Both the position numbers and the translations under genes were made by a program. Of a stretch of 64,000 nucleotides of DNA, positions 7,992 to 19,600 are shown one piece after another; the first letter of the stretch is position 1; each line of letters starts with the position of its first letter. The stretch covers positions 1,686 through 65,685 of the forward strand of contig NZ_SDKK01000001.1 in the NCBI RefSeq assembly GCF_008107625.1, read 5' to 3'. The stretch is from Zoogloea oleivorans (GTDB taxonomy: Bacteria > Pseudomonadota > Gammaproteobacteria > Burkholderiales > Rhodocyclaceae). The notes under the pieces are model-generated. The model saw only the letters and a program-made list of their open reading frames with translations. It was not told the DNA's origin and made no database searches.

Positions 7992-8762
7992 TTAGCTTTT
8001 GCGCAGTTCGTCGTGCAGGGCGGAGAATTCCTGGGCGAGCTTGTGCTTGGGGTCGAGGTGGATCATCGGCTTGGCCTGTTCGTGGCTTTCGCGGATCTTG
8101 ATCGAGCTGGACAGATAGGTCTTGAAGATCGGCAGGCCTTCGTCGAGGAGTTCCTGGACGAGTTTTTGCGGCAGGCTGGCGCGAGGCTGGAACTGGTTGA
8201 CGACGATGCCTTCCACTTCCAGCTTGCGGTTGTGGTCGGCCTTGATCTCTTCGACGTTCTGCATCAGTGAGTACAGCGCGCGGCGTGAGAAGTCATCGCA
8301 GTCGAAGGGAATCAGGCACAACTGGGTGGCGATCAGCGCCGAGCGGGTGTAGAAGTTGAGCGCCGGCGGGGTGTCGATGAAGATGGCGTCGAAGTCGTCT
8401 TCCAGTTCATCCAGTGCGTCGCGCAGCTTGAAGATCTTGTAGCGCGACTCCAGCTTGCCCTGCAGTTCTTCCAGGTTGGGGTGCGAGGGCATGATCGACA
8501 GCCCGGGGAAGGGCGTTTCATGCACGAACTCGGCGGTCTTTTTGGGGTTGAAGTTGAAGGACAGGGTCTGGTTGAAGAAGCCGGCGAGGGTGTCGTCCAC
8601 GTTGTCGGCCGCGTCGCCCATCAGGTAGTGGGTGGAGTTGCCCTGCGGGTCCAGATCCACCACCAGCGTGCGCAGGCCCTGGTGGGCACTGATCGCCGCC
8701 AGGTTGCAGGTAATGGTGGATTTGCCCACGCCGCCCTTCTGGTTGAACACCACGCGTCGCAT
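7992..8762 (-). CDS. ParA-family ATPase, orphan
   Basis: Encodes 256 aa, starting at the ATG at 8762 ('MRRVVFNQKGGVGKST'), preceded by AGGGG at suitable spacing; an upstream in-frame ATG lacks one. The deviant Walker A KGGVGKST (residues 9-16), the Walker A' 'VDLDPQGNST' and the Walker B 'IFIDTPP' identify the ParA/MinD/Soj ATPase family. These proteins position DNA or protein complexes. No parB or parS-like array lies beside it, and the neighbours are uvrD and maeB, so this is an orphan ParA rather than the oriC-linked parAB. Its cargo cannot be deduced. Its 3' end abuts the REP array with 7 bp between. Confidence 0.88.
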   Translation of the reverse strand: MRRVVFNQKGGVGKSTITCNLAAISAHQGLRTLVVDLDPQGNSTHYLMGDAADNVDDTLAGFFNQTLSFNFNPKKTAEFVHETPFPGLSIMPSHPNLEELQGKLESRYKIFKLRDALDELEDDFDAIFIDTPPALNFYTRSALIATQLCLIPFDCDDFSRRALYSLMQNVEEIKADHNRKLEVEGIVVNQFQPRASLPQKLVQELLDEGLPIFKTYLSSSIKIRESHEQAKPMIHLDPKHKLAQEFSALHDELRKS

Positions 8763-9104
8763 CTTTTTTGTCCCCTGTCTTTGGTCATGCATGTCGGAAT
8801 GCGCGCGATTGTGCCACGCATTGGGCTGTCATCCGTAATTGCCGAGGGTGCGCAAACGCCGTGGGTCGGGTAAACTCTTATTCAAATAACACGAAGTCTT
8901 CGTTGCCTCCTCCCGGTGGCGAAACTCCGGTCATGCGAAGCACAGGGTTAGTCGCACGGCCGTCATATAAGGCACATGCCCGTTTCCGGGTATCCAGGAA
9001 AATTTCAGGCTTCAGGCACAGACTATCGCTCTTCCCCTCGCCATCGGCCTTGCGGCTGGTTCCAGGGCGAAGTGCGTTTCAGCCGTTTTGAGAGAAGAGA
9101 GAAC
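8763..9104. other. Divergent intergenic region between parA-like gene and maeB
   Basis: This 342-bp stretch should contain both promoters. A TATAAG box at 8966-8971 could be the maeB -10 with a leader of about 130 nt; its -35 is poor. A ten-base match to the REP foot (GTGGGTCGGG, 8861-8870) has no hairpin after it. No gene was found. Confidence 0.4.
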
Positions 9105-11399
<2,295 letters not shown>

Positions 11400-11410
11400 T
11401 TGACCGCCTT

Positions 11411-11472
11411 GTCGGACTGAAGTCCGACCCACAGGGAGAGTCTGCATTCTGTGGGTCGGACTTCAGTCCGAC
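11411..11472. repeat. REP pair between maeB and qor, feet inward
   Basis: Minus copy 11411-11432 and plus copy 11451-11472, 18-bp spacer. Here the GTGG feet face each other, the opposite arrangement to most pairs in the window. Confidence 0.92.
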
Positions 11473-11530
11473 GCTTCACCTCACACCCTCCGGTACAATC
11501 GTCGCCTGATCGATGCCCGCGAGGTGCTGC

Positions 11531-12505
11531 ATGTCCCGTCTGATCCGCTTTGAACGTACCGGTGGCCCCGAAGTCCTGCAATGGGTCGAGGCCGAGGTGC
11601 CGGCGCCCGCTGCCGGCGAGGTGCGTCTCCGTCATCACGCGGTTGGTCTCAACTACATCGACACCTATCATCGCTCCGGGCTCTACCCGGTGCCGCTGCC
11701 TTCCGGAATCGGCCTCGAAGCGGCCGGCGTGGTCGACGCGGTGGGCGAGGGCGTGTCCGATCTGGCTCCGGGCGACCGGGTGGCCTATGCCGGTGGCCCG
11801 CTGGGCGCTTATTCCGAAATTCGCAACATTCCTGCCGACCGGCTGGTGAGGCTGCCCGACGCGCTGTCCTTCGAGCAGGGCGCGGCGATGATGCTGCAGG
11901 GCCTTACCGCCCAGTACCTGCTGCGCCGTACCTACCGCGTGCAGCCCGGCGACACCATCCTGATTCACGCCGCTGCCGGCGGTGTCGGCCTGATTGTCTG
12001 CCAGTGGGCCAAGGCCCTCGGGGCAACGGTGATCGGTACCGTGGGTTCCGACGAGAAGGCCGAGCTGGCCCGTCTGCACGGCTGTGACCACACCATTGTG
12101 TATACCCGCGAGACGGTTTCCACGCGGGTGCGTGAAATTACCGGCGGCGAAGGGGTGGCGGTGGTTTACGATTCCATCGGCAAGGACACTTTCATGGATT
12201 CCCTCGCGTGCCTGCGCCCGCTGGGCATGATGGTGACTTTTGGCAACGCCTCCGGCCCGGTGGCGCCCTTCGATCCGGGCCTGCTCGGCAAGATGGGGTC
12301 GCTGTTCCTGACCCGGCCCAGTCTGTTTGCCTATACGGCCCGCCGCGCCGACTTGCTGGCCATGGCGGCTGAGCTCTTTTCCGTGGTGGCGTCCGGCCAG
12401 GTACGCCTTTCCATCAACCAGCGCTACCCGTTGCACGACGCCGCCACGGCCCACCGTGAGCTCGAAGCGCGACGGACTACCGGTTCGACCATACTGATTC
12501 CGTGA
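11531..12505 (+). CDS. qor: Quinone oxidoreductase, zeta-crystallin type
   Basis: Encodes 324 aa, an NADPH:quinone reductase of the medium-chain dehydrogenase family without zinc sites. It shows the N-terminal 'GGPEVLQWVEAEVPAPAAGEVRLR' region, 'HHAVGLNYIDTYHRSGLYP' and the Rossmann 'TILIHAAAGGVGLIVCQWAK' motif (AAxGGVG). The ATG at 11531 follows GAGGTG. A TACAAT box at 11494-11499 may be the -10 element. Its stop codon overlaps the GTG of the next gene (GTGA), so the two are probably cotranscribed. Confidence 0.92.
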   Translation: MSRLIRFERTGGPEVLQWVEAEVPAPAAGEVRLRHHAVGLNYIDTYHRSGLYPVPLPSGIGLEAAGVVDAVGEGVSDLAPGDRVAYAGGPLGAYSEIRNIPADRLVRLPDALSFEQGAAMMLQGLTAQYLLRRTYRVQPGDTILIHAAAGGVGLIVCQWAKALGATVIGTVGSDEKAELARLHGCDHTIVYTRETVSTRVREITGGEGVAVVYDSIGKDTFMDSLACLRPLGMMVTFGNASGPVAPFDPGLLGKMGSLFLTRPSLFAYTARRADLLAMAAELFSVVASGQVRLSINQRYPLHDAATAHRELEARRTTGSTILIP

Positions 12506-12894
12506 AGATGAACGTCTCTATCCTGCGTCCGTGCCTTGTGGCCGTGGCGCTCACTCTCTCCCTCGCCGGGGCCGTTGTGGCAGCGCCGCCCGCGGCACCG
12601 CAGCCTCTTGTGCTGACGCCGGTGCAGTCGGCTTTTCTGCATGCGGAAACCCGCCGCATCGAGGAGGTTTTTGTCCATAAGGTGATGGTCATCACCGGCG
12701 CGAGCCGCGAGCAGGTGCTGCGGGCAATTCCGGCCAAGGGACGCCTGACCGACCGTCTGTCGCGCATTTACAGCTCTCTGGAGCGGGATTTGAACGTGCT
12801 GCTGAGCGATGAGCAGAAGGCGCTGGTCTTCGCCGCTGACGGCGAGCGCAAGCAGGCCCTCAAGGATTTGCCAGCCCAGGCTGCAGCGAAGTAG
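12502..12894 (+). CDS. Small exported protein of unknown function
   Basis: Encodes about 130 aa. The GTG at 12502 overlaps the qor stop; an ATG two codons later (12508) is an equally good start. A typical Sec signal peptide ('LRPCLVAVALTLSLAGAVVAAPPA', cleavage likely after AVVA) is followed by a roughly 100-residue helical, charged domain ('TRRIEEVFVHKVMVITGASREQVLRAI'). It is probably periplasmic. No family recognised. Overlap suggests translational coupling to qor, but no functional link is evident. Confidence 0.8.
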   Translation: MKMNVSILRPCLVAVALTLSLAGAVVAAPPAAPQPLVLTPVQSAFLHAETRRIEEVFVHKVMVITGASREQVLRAIPAKGRLTDRLSRIYSSLERDLNVLLSDEQKALVFAADGERKQALKDLPAQAAAK

Positions 12895-12921
12895 GCAGTC
12901 GGCGGCACGCGTGCCGACTTT

Positions 12922-13974
12922 TCAGAACAACTCGATATCGCTGTCCGGCTGTTCGCGGGTGGCGATTTTTCCTTCGCTGACGAGTTTCTCGTAGTGGGCC
13001 AGCTGGTTGCGCCCGCTCTCCTTGGCCATGTAGAGAGCGTCGTCGGCGCGTCCGACGATGTCGGGGATGGTGTCCTGGGCGTCGATGCAGGTGTAGCCGA
13101 CGCTGACCGTGACCTGTCCGACCTGGGGGAAGCGGTAGTTTTCCACGGCCTCCCGGAAGCGTTCGAGGGCAACGGTGACTTCATCGTCGGCCATGGCCCG
13201 CAGGATGACCACGAATTCCTCGCCGCCGAAGCGGAACAGCTTGTCCTGGTGGCGAAAGCTGTCGCGCATGATGCGGGCCAGCAGAAGCAGCACTTCGTCG
13301 CCGTAAAGGTGGCCGAACTGGTCGTTGACGCGCTTGAAGTGATCTACATCGACGACCGCCAGCCAGTGGTTGCCGTCGTCCTGCTGGCGGCGCCGGAGGG
13401 GGGCGGCGGTACTGTCTGCATCGGTCGGGGCGACTGTGGCGAGGCCGGCCAGGATCTTGCCGAGGTTCTCGTCGAAGGTCTTGCGGTTGAGCATGCCGGT
13501 GAGGGTGTCCCGCTCGCTGTAGTCCAGCAGGCTCAGGTAGTTGCGGTACAGGCCCAGAAAGCCTTCGGCGGTGCCGAGGTCTTCTTCGGTGAGGGGCGCC
13601 GTACAGGTGACTTCCAGCACCCCCAGCACGCGCCGGTCTACGCTGATCGGGAAACAGTGCACGTACTCGCCGCGTTCGATGGCGTTGAACAGGACGATCT
13701 GGCTCTGCTCGACACAGGCGACCATTTCGGGGCGGGTGTGCAGTGGCACGGCCTCGCCCCCTTCGTCGAATTCCGACTGCACGTAGCGCACACCGTCCTG
13801 GCCCACGTGGGTGACCCGCGACAGGTAGTGGTCGTCGCCGTGCATGACGGCCTTGTAGAGATTGACCTCCCGGGCCTTGACCAGCTCGAACAGAGCCGAG
13901 GCAACGCCGAGCTCCAGCAGGGTGCGGTCCCGGTGCTGGGTAATGGATTCGACGTGTTTGAGGACGTGGATCAT
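12922..13974 (-). CDS. Diguanylate cyclase with N-terminal GAF-like sensor
   Basis: Encodes 350 aa from the ATG at 13974. Residues ~1-165 resemble a degenerate GAF domain ('GVRYVQSEFDEGGEAVPL...HCFPISVDRRVLGVLEV'); the rest is a GGDEF domain with active-site GGEEF (about 250-254), 'DVDHFKRVNDQFGHLYGDEVL' and 'ADDALYMAKESGRNQ'. It should make c-di-GMP from GTP. An RxxD inhibitory site (R241-HQ-D244) sits exactly five residues before GGEEF, so product inhibition is expected. No transmembrane helix, so the sensor is cytoplasmic. A longer frame upstream lacks family-like sequence. Confidence 0.9.
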   Translation of the reverse strand: MIHVLKHVESITQHRDRTLLELGVASALFELVKAREVNLYKAVMHGDDHYLSRVTHVGQDGVRYVQSEFDEGGEAVPLHTRPEMVACVEQSQIVLFNAIERGEYVHCFPISVDRRVLGVLEVTCTAPLTEEDLGTAEGFLGLYRNYLSLLDYSERDTLTGMLNRKTFDENLGKILAGLATVAPTDADSTAAPLRRRQQDDGNHWLAVVDVDHFKRVNDQFGHLYGDEVLLLLARIMRDSFRHQDKLFRFGGEEFVVILRAMADDEVTVALERFREAVENYRFPQVGQVTVSVGYTCIDAQDTIPDIVGRADDALYMAKESGRNQLAHYEKLVSEGKIATREQPDSDIELF

Positions 13975-14122
13975 GGTGTCCCGGGTGGGGTCTGCGTAGG
14001 GCCGCATTTTAGCGCAGGGATGTTTCTTCCTGTGTCCCGTTCGCATGTCTGAACAGCATTCCTTCACGAACCGGTGCGATGTTGCGGGCGTGATGGACAA
14101 GAGGTGATGTCAGCCCCTTGCG

Positions 14123-14128
14123 TATAAT
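14123..14128 (+). promoter_or_regulatory. Candidate -10 box (TATAAT) before the rhomboid gene
   Basis: A perfect TATAAT lies 35 bp before the proposed TTG start. No good -35 at 16-18 bp spacing is visible. Its presence argues that the coding region starts after it, not at the TTG at 14118. Confidence 0.45.
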
Positions 14129-14162
14129 CGGCGCCATTGCCTGTCGATGCCGCACCCCCGTC

Positions 14163-15284
14163 TTGAATTACGATACTTTCATTAATCTGCTGTTCTCCCG
14201 TGTCAAGCGGGCCGATGTCACCCGTGGGCTGGTTGTCGTCAATGCGGCGGTCTTCCTGCTGCTCGCGGCGGTCTCCATGAACCCGATGCAGATCCCTTCC
14301 GATCTGCTGATCCGTGCCGGCGGCAATTTCGCGCCATTGGTCCAGAAGGGGCAGGAGTGGCGTCTGCTGACGGCCCTGTTCCTGCACGGCGGGCTGCTTC
14401 ATGTGGGGCTCAACATGTTTGCCCTGCATCAGGCAGGGCAGATCATCGAGCGCCTTTTCGGGCGGGCCGGTTTTGCGTTGATTTATGTGGGCGCCGGCCT
14501 CGTCGGCAATCTGGCCAGCCTGTGGTGGCGGCAGGGGCCGGTGAGTGTGGGGGCCTCGGGAGCGATCTTCGGTGTGTATGGCGCCTTGCTGGCCTACCTG
14601 CTGCTGCAGCGGGGGTCGGTGCCGGGCGAAGTGTTCCGCGAAATGCGTTCGGCAACGCTGGGTTTCATCGGCTATTCGCTGTTTGCCGGCTTTTCGTTGC
14701 CGGGTATCGACAATGCGGCTCACCTCGGCGGGCTGGCGGGCGGGCTGGTGCTGGGGGCTGCCCTTGCTGCGCCGGTGACCGCCGTTCGGCCGGTGCAGTG
14801 GCTGTCCCTGCGTACGGGCGGTGGTGTGCTGCTGGCGATGGCGCTCGGTTTTGGCTTCTGGCAGGCGACGCCGCAGGTTGCGCGGACCTTTGAAGTCGAC
14901 ACGGCCTACCAGCAGACACTCCAGCGGTTTTCCACCGAAGAGCAGGAGTTGCTGCGCGAGCAGGCCGCCTTGATGGAAAACCTGCGCCAGCGCCGGATCA
15001 CCGATGCGGCTGCGCTCGAGATGGTGGAGCATGAGTTCATTCCCCGCTGGGATCAGCAGATCACCCAGTTGTCGTGGCGTCAGGCGCCGGAGGCGGTCGA
15101 GTGGCAGCGCGACGAACTGGTTCACTATGCGACGACCCGCCGGGACGCCTTGCACGCCCTGGCGCAGGCCTTGTCGACCCGCCAGGCGGTATGGATCGAG
15201 CGTTCCCGTTCGCTGCAGGTGCAGGCCGACAACATCCTGCTGCAAATGCGTCTGCGCAAGTCCATGGAGGCGGCCGGGCGCTAG
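14163..15284 (+). CDS. Rhomboid-family intramembrane serine protease
   Basis: Encodes 373 aa from a TTG at 14163 (no ATG lies before the first membrane helix; the earlier TTG at 14118 sits on the probable promoter). The rhomboid core has 'HVGLNMFALHQ' (His80, Asn84), 'GASGAIFG' with nucleophile Ser133, and 'AAHLGGLAGG' with catalytic His187, in about six helices. After a seventh hydrophobic stretch ('GGGVLLAMALGFGFWQA') there is a ~130-residue soluble tail rich in Glu/Gln/Arg, probably coiled coil, not part of the standard core. Substrate unknown. It lies upstream of the PaeA-like gene with a 24-bp gap. Confidence 0.9.
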   Translation: MNYDTFINLLFSRVKRADVTRGLVVVNAAVFLLLAAVSMNPMQIPSDLLIRAGGNFAPLVQKGQEWRLLTALFLHGGLLHVGLNMFALHQAGQIIERLFGRAGFALIYVGAGLVGNLASLWWRQGPVSVGASGAIFGVYGALLAYLLLQRGSVPGEVFREMRSATLGFIGYSLFAGFSLPGIDNAAHLGGLAGGLVLGAALAAPVTAVRPVQWLSLRTGGGVLLAMALGFGFWQATPQVARTFEVDTAYQQTLQRFSTEEQELLREQAALMENLRQRRITDAAALEMVEHEFIPRWDQQITQLSWRQAPEAVEWQRDELVHYATTRRDALHALAQALSTRQAVWIERSRSLQVQADNILLQMRLRKSMEAAGR

Positions 15285-15308
15285 GCTGCGGAAGGCACGG
15301 AGAGCGAC

Positions 15309-16625
15309 GTGGATTTTTTCCAGAACATGCTGCTGATTGCGCTGCTGGTGGCCATCAGCGCCTTTTTCTCGGTGTCCGAGATTTCGGTCGCCGCTTCACG
15401 CAAGGCGCGCCTGGCGGTGCTGGCCGATGAGGGCGATGCCGCCGCCGTCCGGGTGCTGGCCCTGCAGGCGCAGCCGGGCCCTTTCTTCACGCTGGTACAG
15501 ATCGGCCTCAATGCGGTGGCGATCATGGGCGGCATCGTCGGCGAGGGGGCCTTCTCGCCGTGGCTGACCGGGGTGCTGCAGCCGCTGCTGCCGGCCCGGC
15601 ACCTGGATACGGTGGCCTTTGTGTTGTCCTTCACGTTGGTCACCTCGCTGTTCATCCTGTTTGCCGATTTGATGCCCAAGCGCCTCGGCATGGCGGCGCC
15701 GGAGCGCATGGCGATGGCGGTGGCCGGGCCGATGGGCTTTCTGATCCGCTGGCTGCGCCCGCTGTTGTGGCTGTACAACGAAGCGGCCAACCTGATGTTC
15801 CGCCTGCTCGGCTTGCCCACCGCCCGCAATGAAACGGTGACGCCGGACGAGATCATCGCCATGGTGGAAGCCGGCGCGCTGACCGGCGGCTTTGCCGAGC
15901 AGGAGCACGCGCTGATCGAGAACGTCTTCGGGCTGGATACGCGCAGTGCTCCGTCGGCCATGACGACCCGCGAGAGCGTGGTGTTCTTTACGCTGCAGGA
16001 GAGCGAGGAGAGCATCCGCCAGAAGATCACCACGCGGCCCTTCAACCGCTTTCCGGTGTGCGACGGGGCCATCGACACGGTGGTCGGCTACGTGGATGCG
16101 AAGGATCTGCTCAACCGGGTGCTGGCGGGGCAGTCGCTGTCGATGAAGGCCGACGCGCCGATCAACCCGCTGCTGGCCTTGCCCGACACGCTGACGCTGG
16201 GCGAGGTGCTCGAGCGCTTTCGCGAGGCGCGCGAAGACTTCGCGGTGATCATCAACGAATACGCGCTGGTGGTCGGCGTGATCACTCTCAACGACATCAT
16301 CCGCGCGCTGGTCGGCGACGATGTGGAGCAGGTGGAGGAGGAGCAGATCCTGCGCCGCGACGAGCGCAGCTGGCTGGTGGATGGCGCCACCACCGCGGCC
16401 GACGTGATGCGCGTACTCGAGATCGACGACGGCAGCGGCAACGAGCACTACGAAACCATCGCCGGCTTCATGATGTATCACCTGCGCAAGATCCCCCGGC
16501 GTACCGACCGGGTGGAGTTTGGCGGCTACCGTTTTGAAGTGATGGACGTGGACAATCACCGCATCGACCAGTTGCTGGTTACCCGCCTCGACGTGCCGGA
16601 CGGAGAAATCTCGGCCGATGGGTGA
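15309..16625 (+). CDS. paeA: PaeA/YtfL-like transporter (CNNM-CBS-CorC family)
   Basis: Encodes 438 aa. A CNNM (DUF21) membrane domain (about 1-190) with 'VSAFFSVSEISVAASRKARL'-type sequence is followed by a CBS pair (about 210-335; 'NEYALVVGVITLNDIIRALVGD') and a C-terminal CorC/HlyC domain ('YETIAGFMMYHLRKIPRRTD'). From memory, similarity to E. coli YtfL (PaeA, reported in putrescine/cadaverine export) is high along the whole length, more than to CorC or YfjD. It probably exports polyamines or acts on divalent cations; the specific substrate is inferred. It lies 31 bp upstream of dnaE. Confidence 0.85.
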   Translation: MDFFQNMLLIALLVAISAFFSVSEISVAASRKARLAVLADEGDAAAVRVLALQAQPGPFFTLVQIGLNAVAIMGGIVGEGAFSPWLTGVLQPLLPARHLDTVAFVLSFTLVTSLFILFADLMPKRLGMAAPERMAMAVAGPMGFLIRWLRPLLWLYNEAANLMFRLLGLPTARNETVTPDEIIAMVEAGALTGGFAEQEHALIENVFGLDTRSAPSAMTTRESVVFFTLQESEESIRQKITTRPFNRFPVCDGAIDTVVGYVDAKDLLNRVLAGQSLSMKADAPINPLLALPDTLTLGEVLERFREAREDFAVIINEYALVVGVITLNDIIRALVGDDVEQVEEEQILRRDERSWLVDGATTAADVMRVLEIDDGSGNEHYETIAGFMMYHLRKIPRRTDRVEFGGYRFEVMDVDNHRIDQLLVTRLDVPDGEISADG

Positions 16626-16644
16626 AACCGCCATCGGCGGGCGG

Positions 16645-16650
16645 TAAAAT
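16645..16650 (+). promoter_or_regulatory. Candidate -10 box (TAAAAT) directly before dnaE
   Basis: TAAAAT ends six bases before the dnaE ATG, with a weak -35 (GTGAAA, 16622-16627) at 17-bp spacing. If used, transcription would start at or next to the start codon. It lies over the 3' end of the upstream gene. Confidence 0.35.
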
Positions 16651-16656
16651 TGCGGG

Positions 16657-19600
16657 ATGTCTGAATCCCACGCCCCCCGTTTCATCCACCTGCGACTCCA
16701 TACCGAGTACTCGATCTCCGACGGGATCGTGCAGGTGGACAGTGCCATCGCCCGTGCTGCCGCCGACGGCATGCCGGCCCTCGGCATTTCCGATCTGGCC
16801 AACCTGTTCGGGATGGTCAAGTTCTACAAGGGCGCCCGCGGCAAGGGCATCAAGCCCATCGCCGGCGTCGACTGCTGGATCACCAACGACGTGGAGCGCG
16901 ACAAGCCGACCCGCGTGCTGCTGATCTGCAGGAACCGCAAGGGCTACGGCCAGCTGTGCGAACTGCTGACCCGCGCCTTCATCGAGAACAAGTACCGCAG
17001 CCGTGCCGAGTTGCGCCGCGAATGGCTCAACGCCGAAACCGCCAGCGATCTGCTGTGCCTGTCCGGCGCGAAGGATGGCGACATCGCCCACGCGCTGGCC
17101 AACGGCAACCCGCTGGTCGCCGAAAAGCTGGCCGCCGACTGGGCGCAGCGCTTTCCGGATGCCTTCTACATCGAGATCCAGCGCGCCGGCCATCCGGGCA
17201 CCGAGGCCTACATCCGCGAGGCGCTGCACATTGCCGCCACGCTGAACCTGCCGGTGGTGGCCACCCACCCGATCCAGTTCACCCGGCCCGAAGACTTCAA
17301 GGCCCATGAGGCGCGCGTCTGTATCGCCCAGGGCTACGTGCTGTCCGACAAGCGGCGCCCGAAGGACTTTACCGACCAGCAGTATTTCAAGACCCAGGAC
17401 GAGATGTGCGCGCTGTTTGCCGACATCCCCGAAGCGCTTGAAAACAGCATCGAGATCGCCCGCCGCTGCTCGCTGACCGTGCAGCTGGGCAAGAACTTCC
17501 TGCCCCAGTTCCCGACGCCGGAGGGCATGACCCTCGACGACTTCCTGATTGCCGAGGCCAAGAAGGGCCTGGAGGAGCGTCTCGCCGAGCTGTTCCCGAA
17601 GGAGGAGGTGCGCGAGCAACGCCGCGAGGAGTACGAAAACCGCCTCAAGTTCGAGACCGACACCATCATCCAGATGGGCTTTCCGGGCTACTTCCTGATC
17701 GTGGCGGACTTCATCAACTGGGCCAAGCACAACGGTGTGCCGGTGGGCCCGGGGCGGGGTTCTGGTGCCGGTTCGCTGGTGGCCTACAGCCTGCGCATCA
17801 CCGACATCGACCCGCTGGCCTACGCCCTGCTGTTCGAGCGCTTCCTGAACCCCGAGCGGGTATCGATGCCCGACTTCGACATCGACTTCTGCCAGGACAA
17901 CCGCTACAAGGTCATCGAATACGTGCGCGCCCACTACGGCGCCGACGCGGTGAGCCAGATCGCCACCTTCGGCACCATGGCCTCGAAGGCCGTGGTGCGC
18001 GACGTGGGCCGCGTGCTGGACTTGCCCTACGGCCTGTGCGACCGCCTCTCCAAGCTGATTCCGGTGGTGCAGAACAAGCCCCTGTCGCTGGCCGACGCCC
18101 GTGAGCAGGAGCCGCAGATCAACGAGCTGATGGCCGATGGCAACGACGGCGAGTCGATCCAGGAACTGTGGAGCCTCGCCGAACCGCTTGAGGGCCTGAC
18201 CCGCGGCGTCGGCATGCACGCCGGCGGCGTGCTGATTGCGCCGGGAAAACTCACCGACTTCTGCCCGCTGTACATCGCCGACGGCGACGACGCCACGCCG
18301 GTGTCGCAGTTCGACAAGGACGACGTGGAGGCCGTGGGCCTAGTGAAGTTCGACTTCCTGGGCCTCCGAAACCTGACCATTATCGAGCTGGCGCTGGAGT
18401 ATGTGGCGCGCCTCACCGGCAAGCGCCCCGACCTGATGAGCCTGGGTTTCGAAGACCCGGCCGCCTACCAGATCCTGCGCGACGCCAACACCACGGCGAT
18501 CTTCCAGGTGGAATCGGAGGGCATGAAGAAGCTGCTCAAGAAGCTCGCCCCCGACCGCTTCGAAGACATCATCGCCGTGCTGGCCCTCTACCGGCCGGGC
18601 CCGCTGGGTTCCGGCATGGTGGACGACTTCATCCTGCGCAAAAAGGGCCAGCAGGCCATCGACTACTTCCATCCGGACCTCACCGCCTGCCTGTCGCCCA
18701 CCTACGGGGTGATCGTGTACCAGGAACAGGTGATGCAGATCTCCCAGATCATCGGCGGCTACACGCTGGGCGGCGCCGACATGTTGCGCCGGGCGATGGG
18801 CAAGAAGAAGGCCGAGGAGATGAACAAGCACCGCGAGATCATCGCCGCCGGTGCCAAACAGAAGGGCTACGACCCGGCCCTGGCCGAACAGCTCTTCGAC
18901 CTGATGACGAAGTTTGCCGAGTACGGCTTCAACAAGTCGCACACGGCCGCCTACGCGGTGGTCACCTACCACACCGCCTGGCTCAAGGCTTACCACTGCT
19001 CGGCCTTCATGGCGGCGACCATGTCGTCCGACCTGGACAACACGGATACGATCAAGATCTTCTACGAAGACACGATCGCCAACAAGATCGTCGTGCTGCC
19101 GCCGGACGTGAACCAGTCCGACTACCGCTTTGTGCCCACCGACGCCAAGACCATCCGTTACGGCCTGGGCGCCGTGAAGGGCGTGGGCGAGCCGGCGGTG
19201 CGGGCCATCATCGCTGCCCGCGAGGCTGGCGGCCCCTTCAAGGATCTGTTCGACTTCGCCTGCCGCGTGGACAAGCGCATGGCCAACCGGCGCGTCATCG
19301 AAGCCCTGATCCGCGCCGGCGCCTTCGACACCATCGCGCCGGAGCAACCCGCCGACCGCCACAAGCTGCTGGCCAGTGTCGGTATCGCCATCGAAGCGGC
19401 CGAGCAGATCGCCGCCAATGCCATGCAGAGCGGTCTCTTCGATATTCCCGGCGAAGCCGCGCCGCCGATGGCCGACTACGTCAAGGTGCGTCCGTGGGGC
19501 GAGCGTGAGCGCCTCAAGGAGGAAAAGCTGGCTATCGGCTTCTTCCTGTCGGGTCATCCGTTCAACGCCTTCAAGGAAGAGGTGCGCCGTTTCGTGCGCC

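Noticed and set aside
8861-8870. GTGGGTCGGG as a REP remnant upstream of maeB
   Set aside because: Only the foot and half of the stem match; no hairpin partner follows, so chance cannot be excluded. The similar stretch at 1157-1166 was treated likewise.
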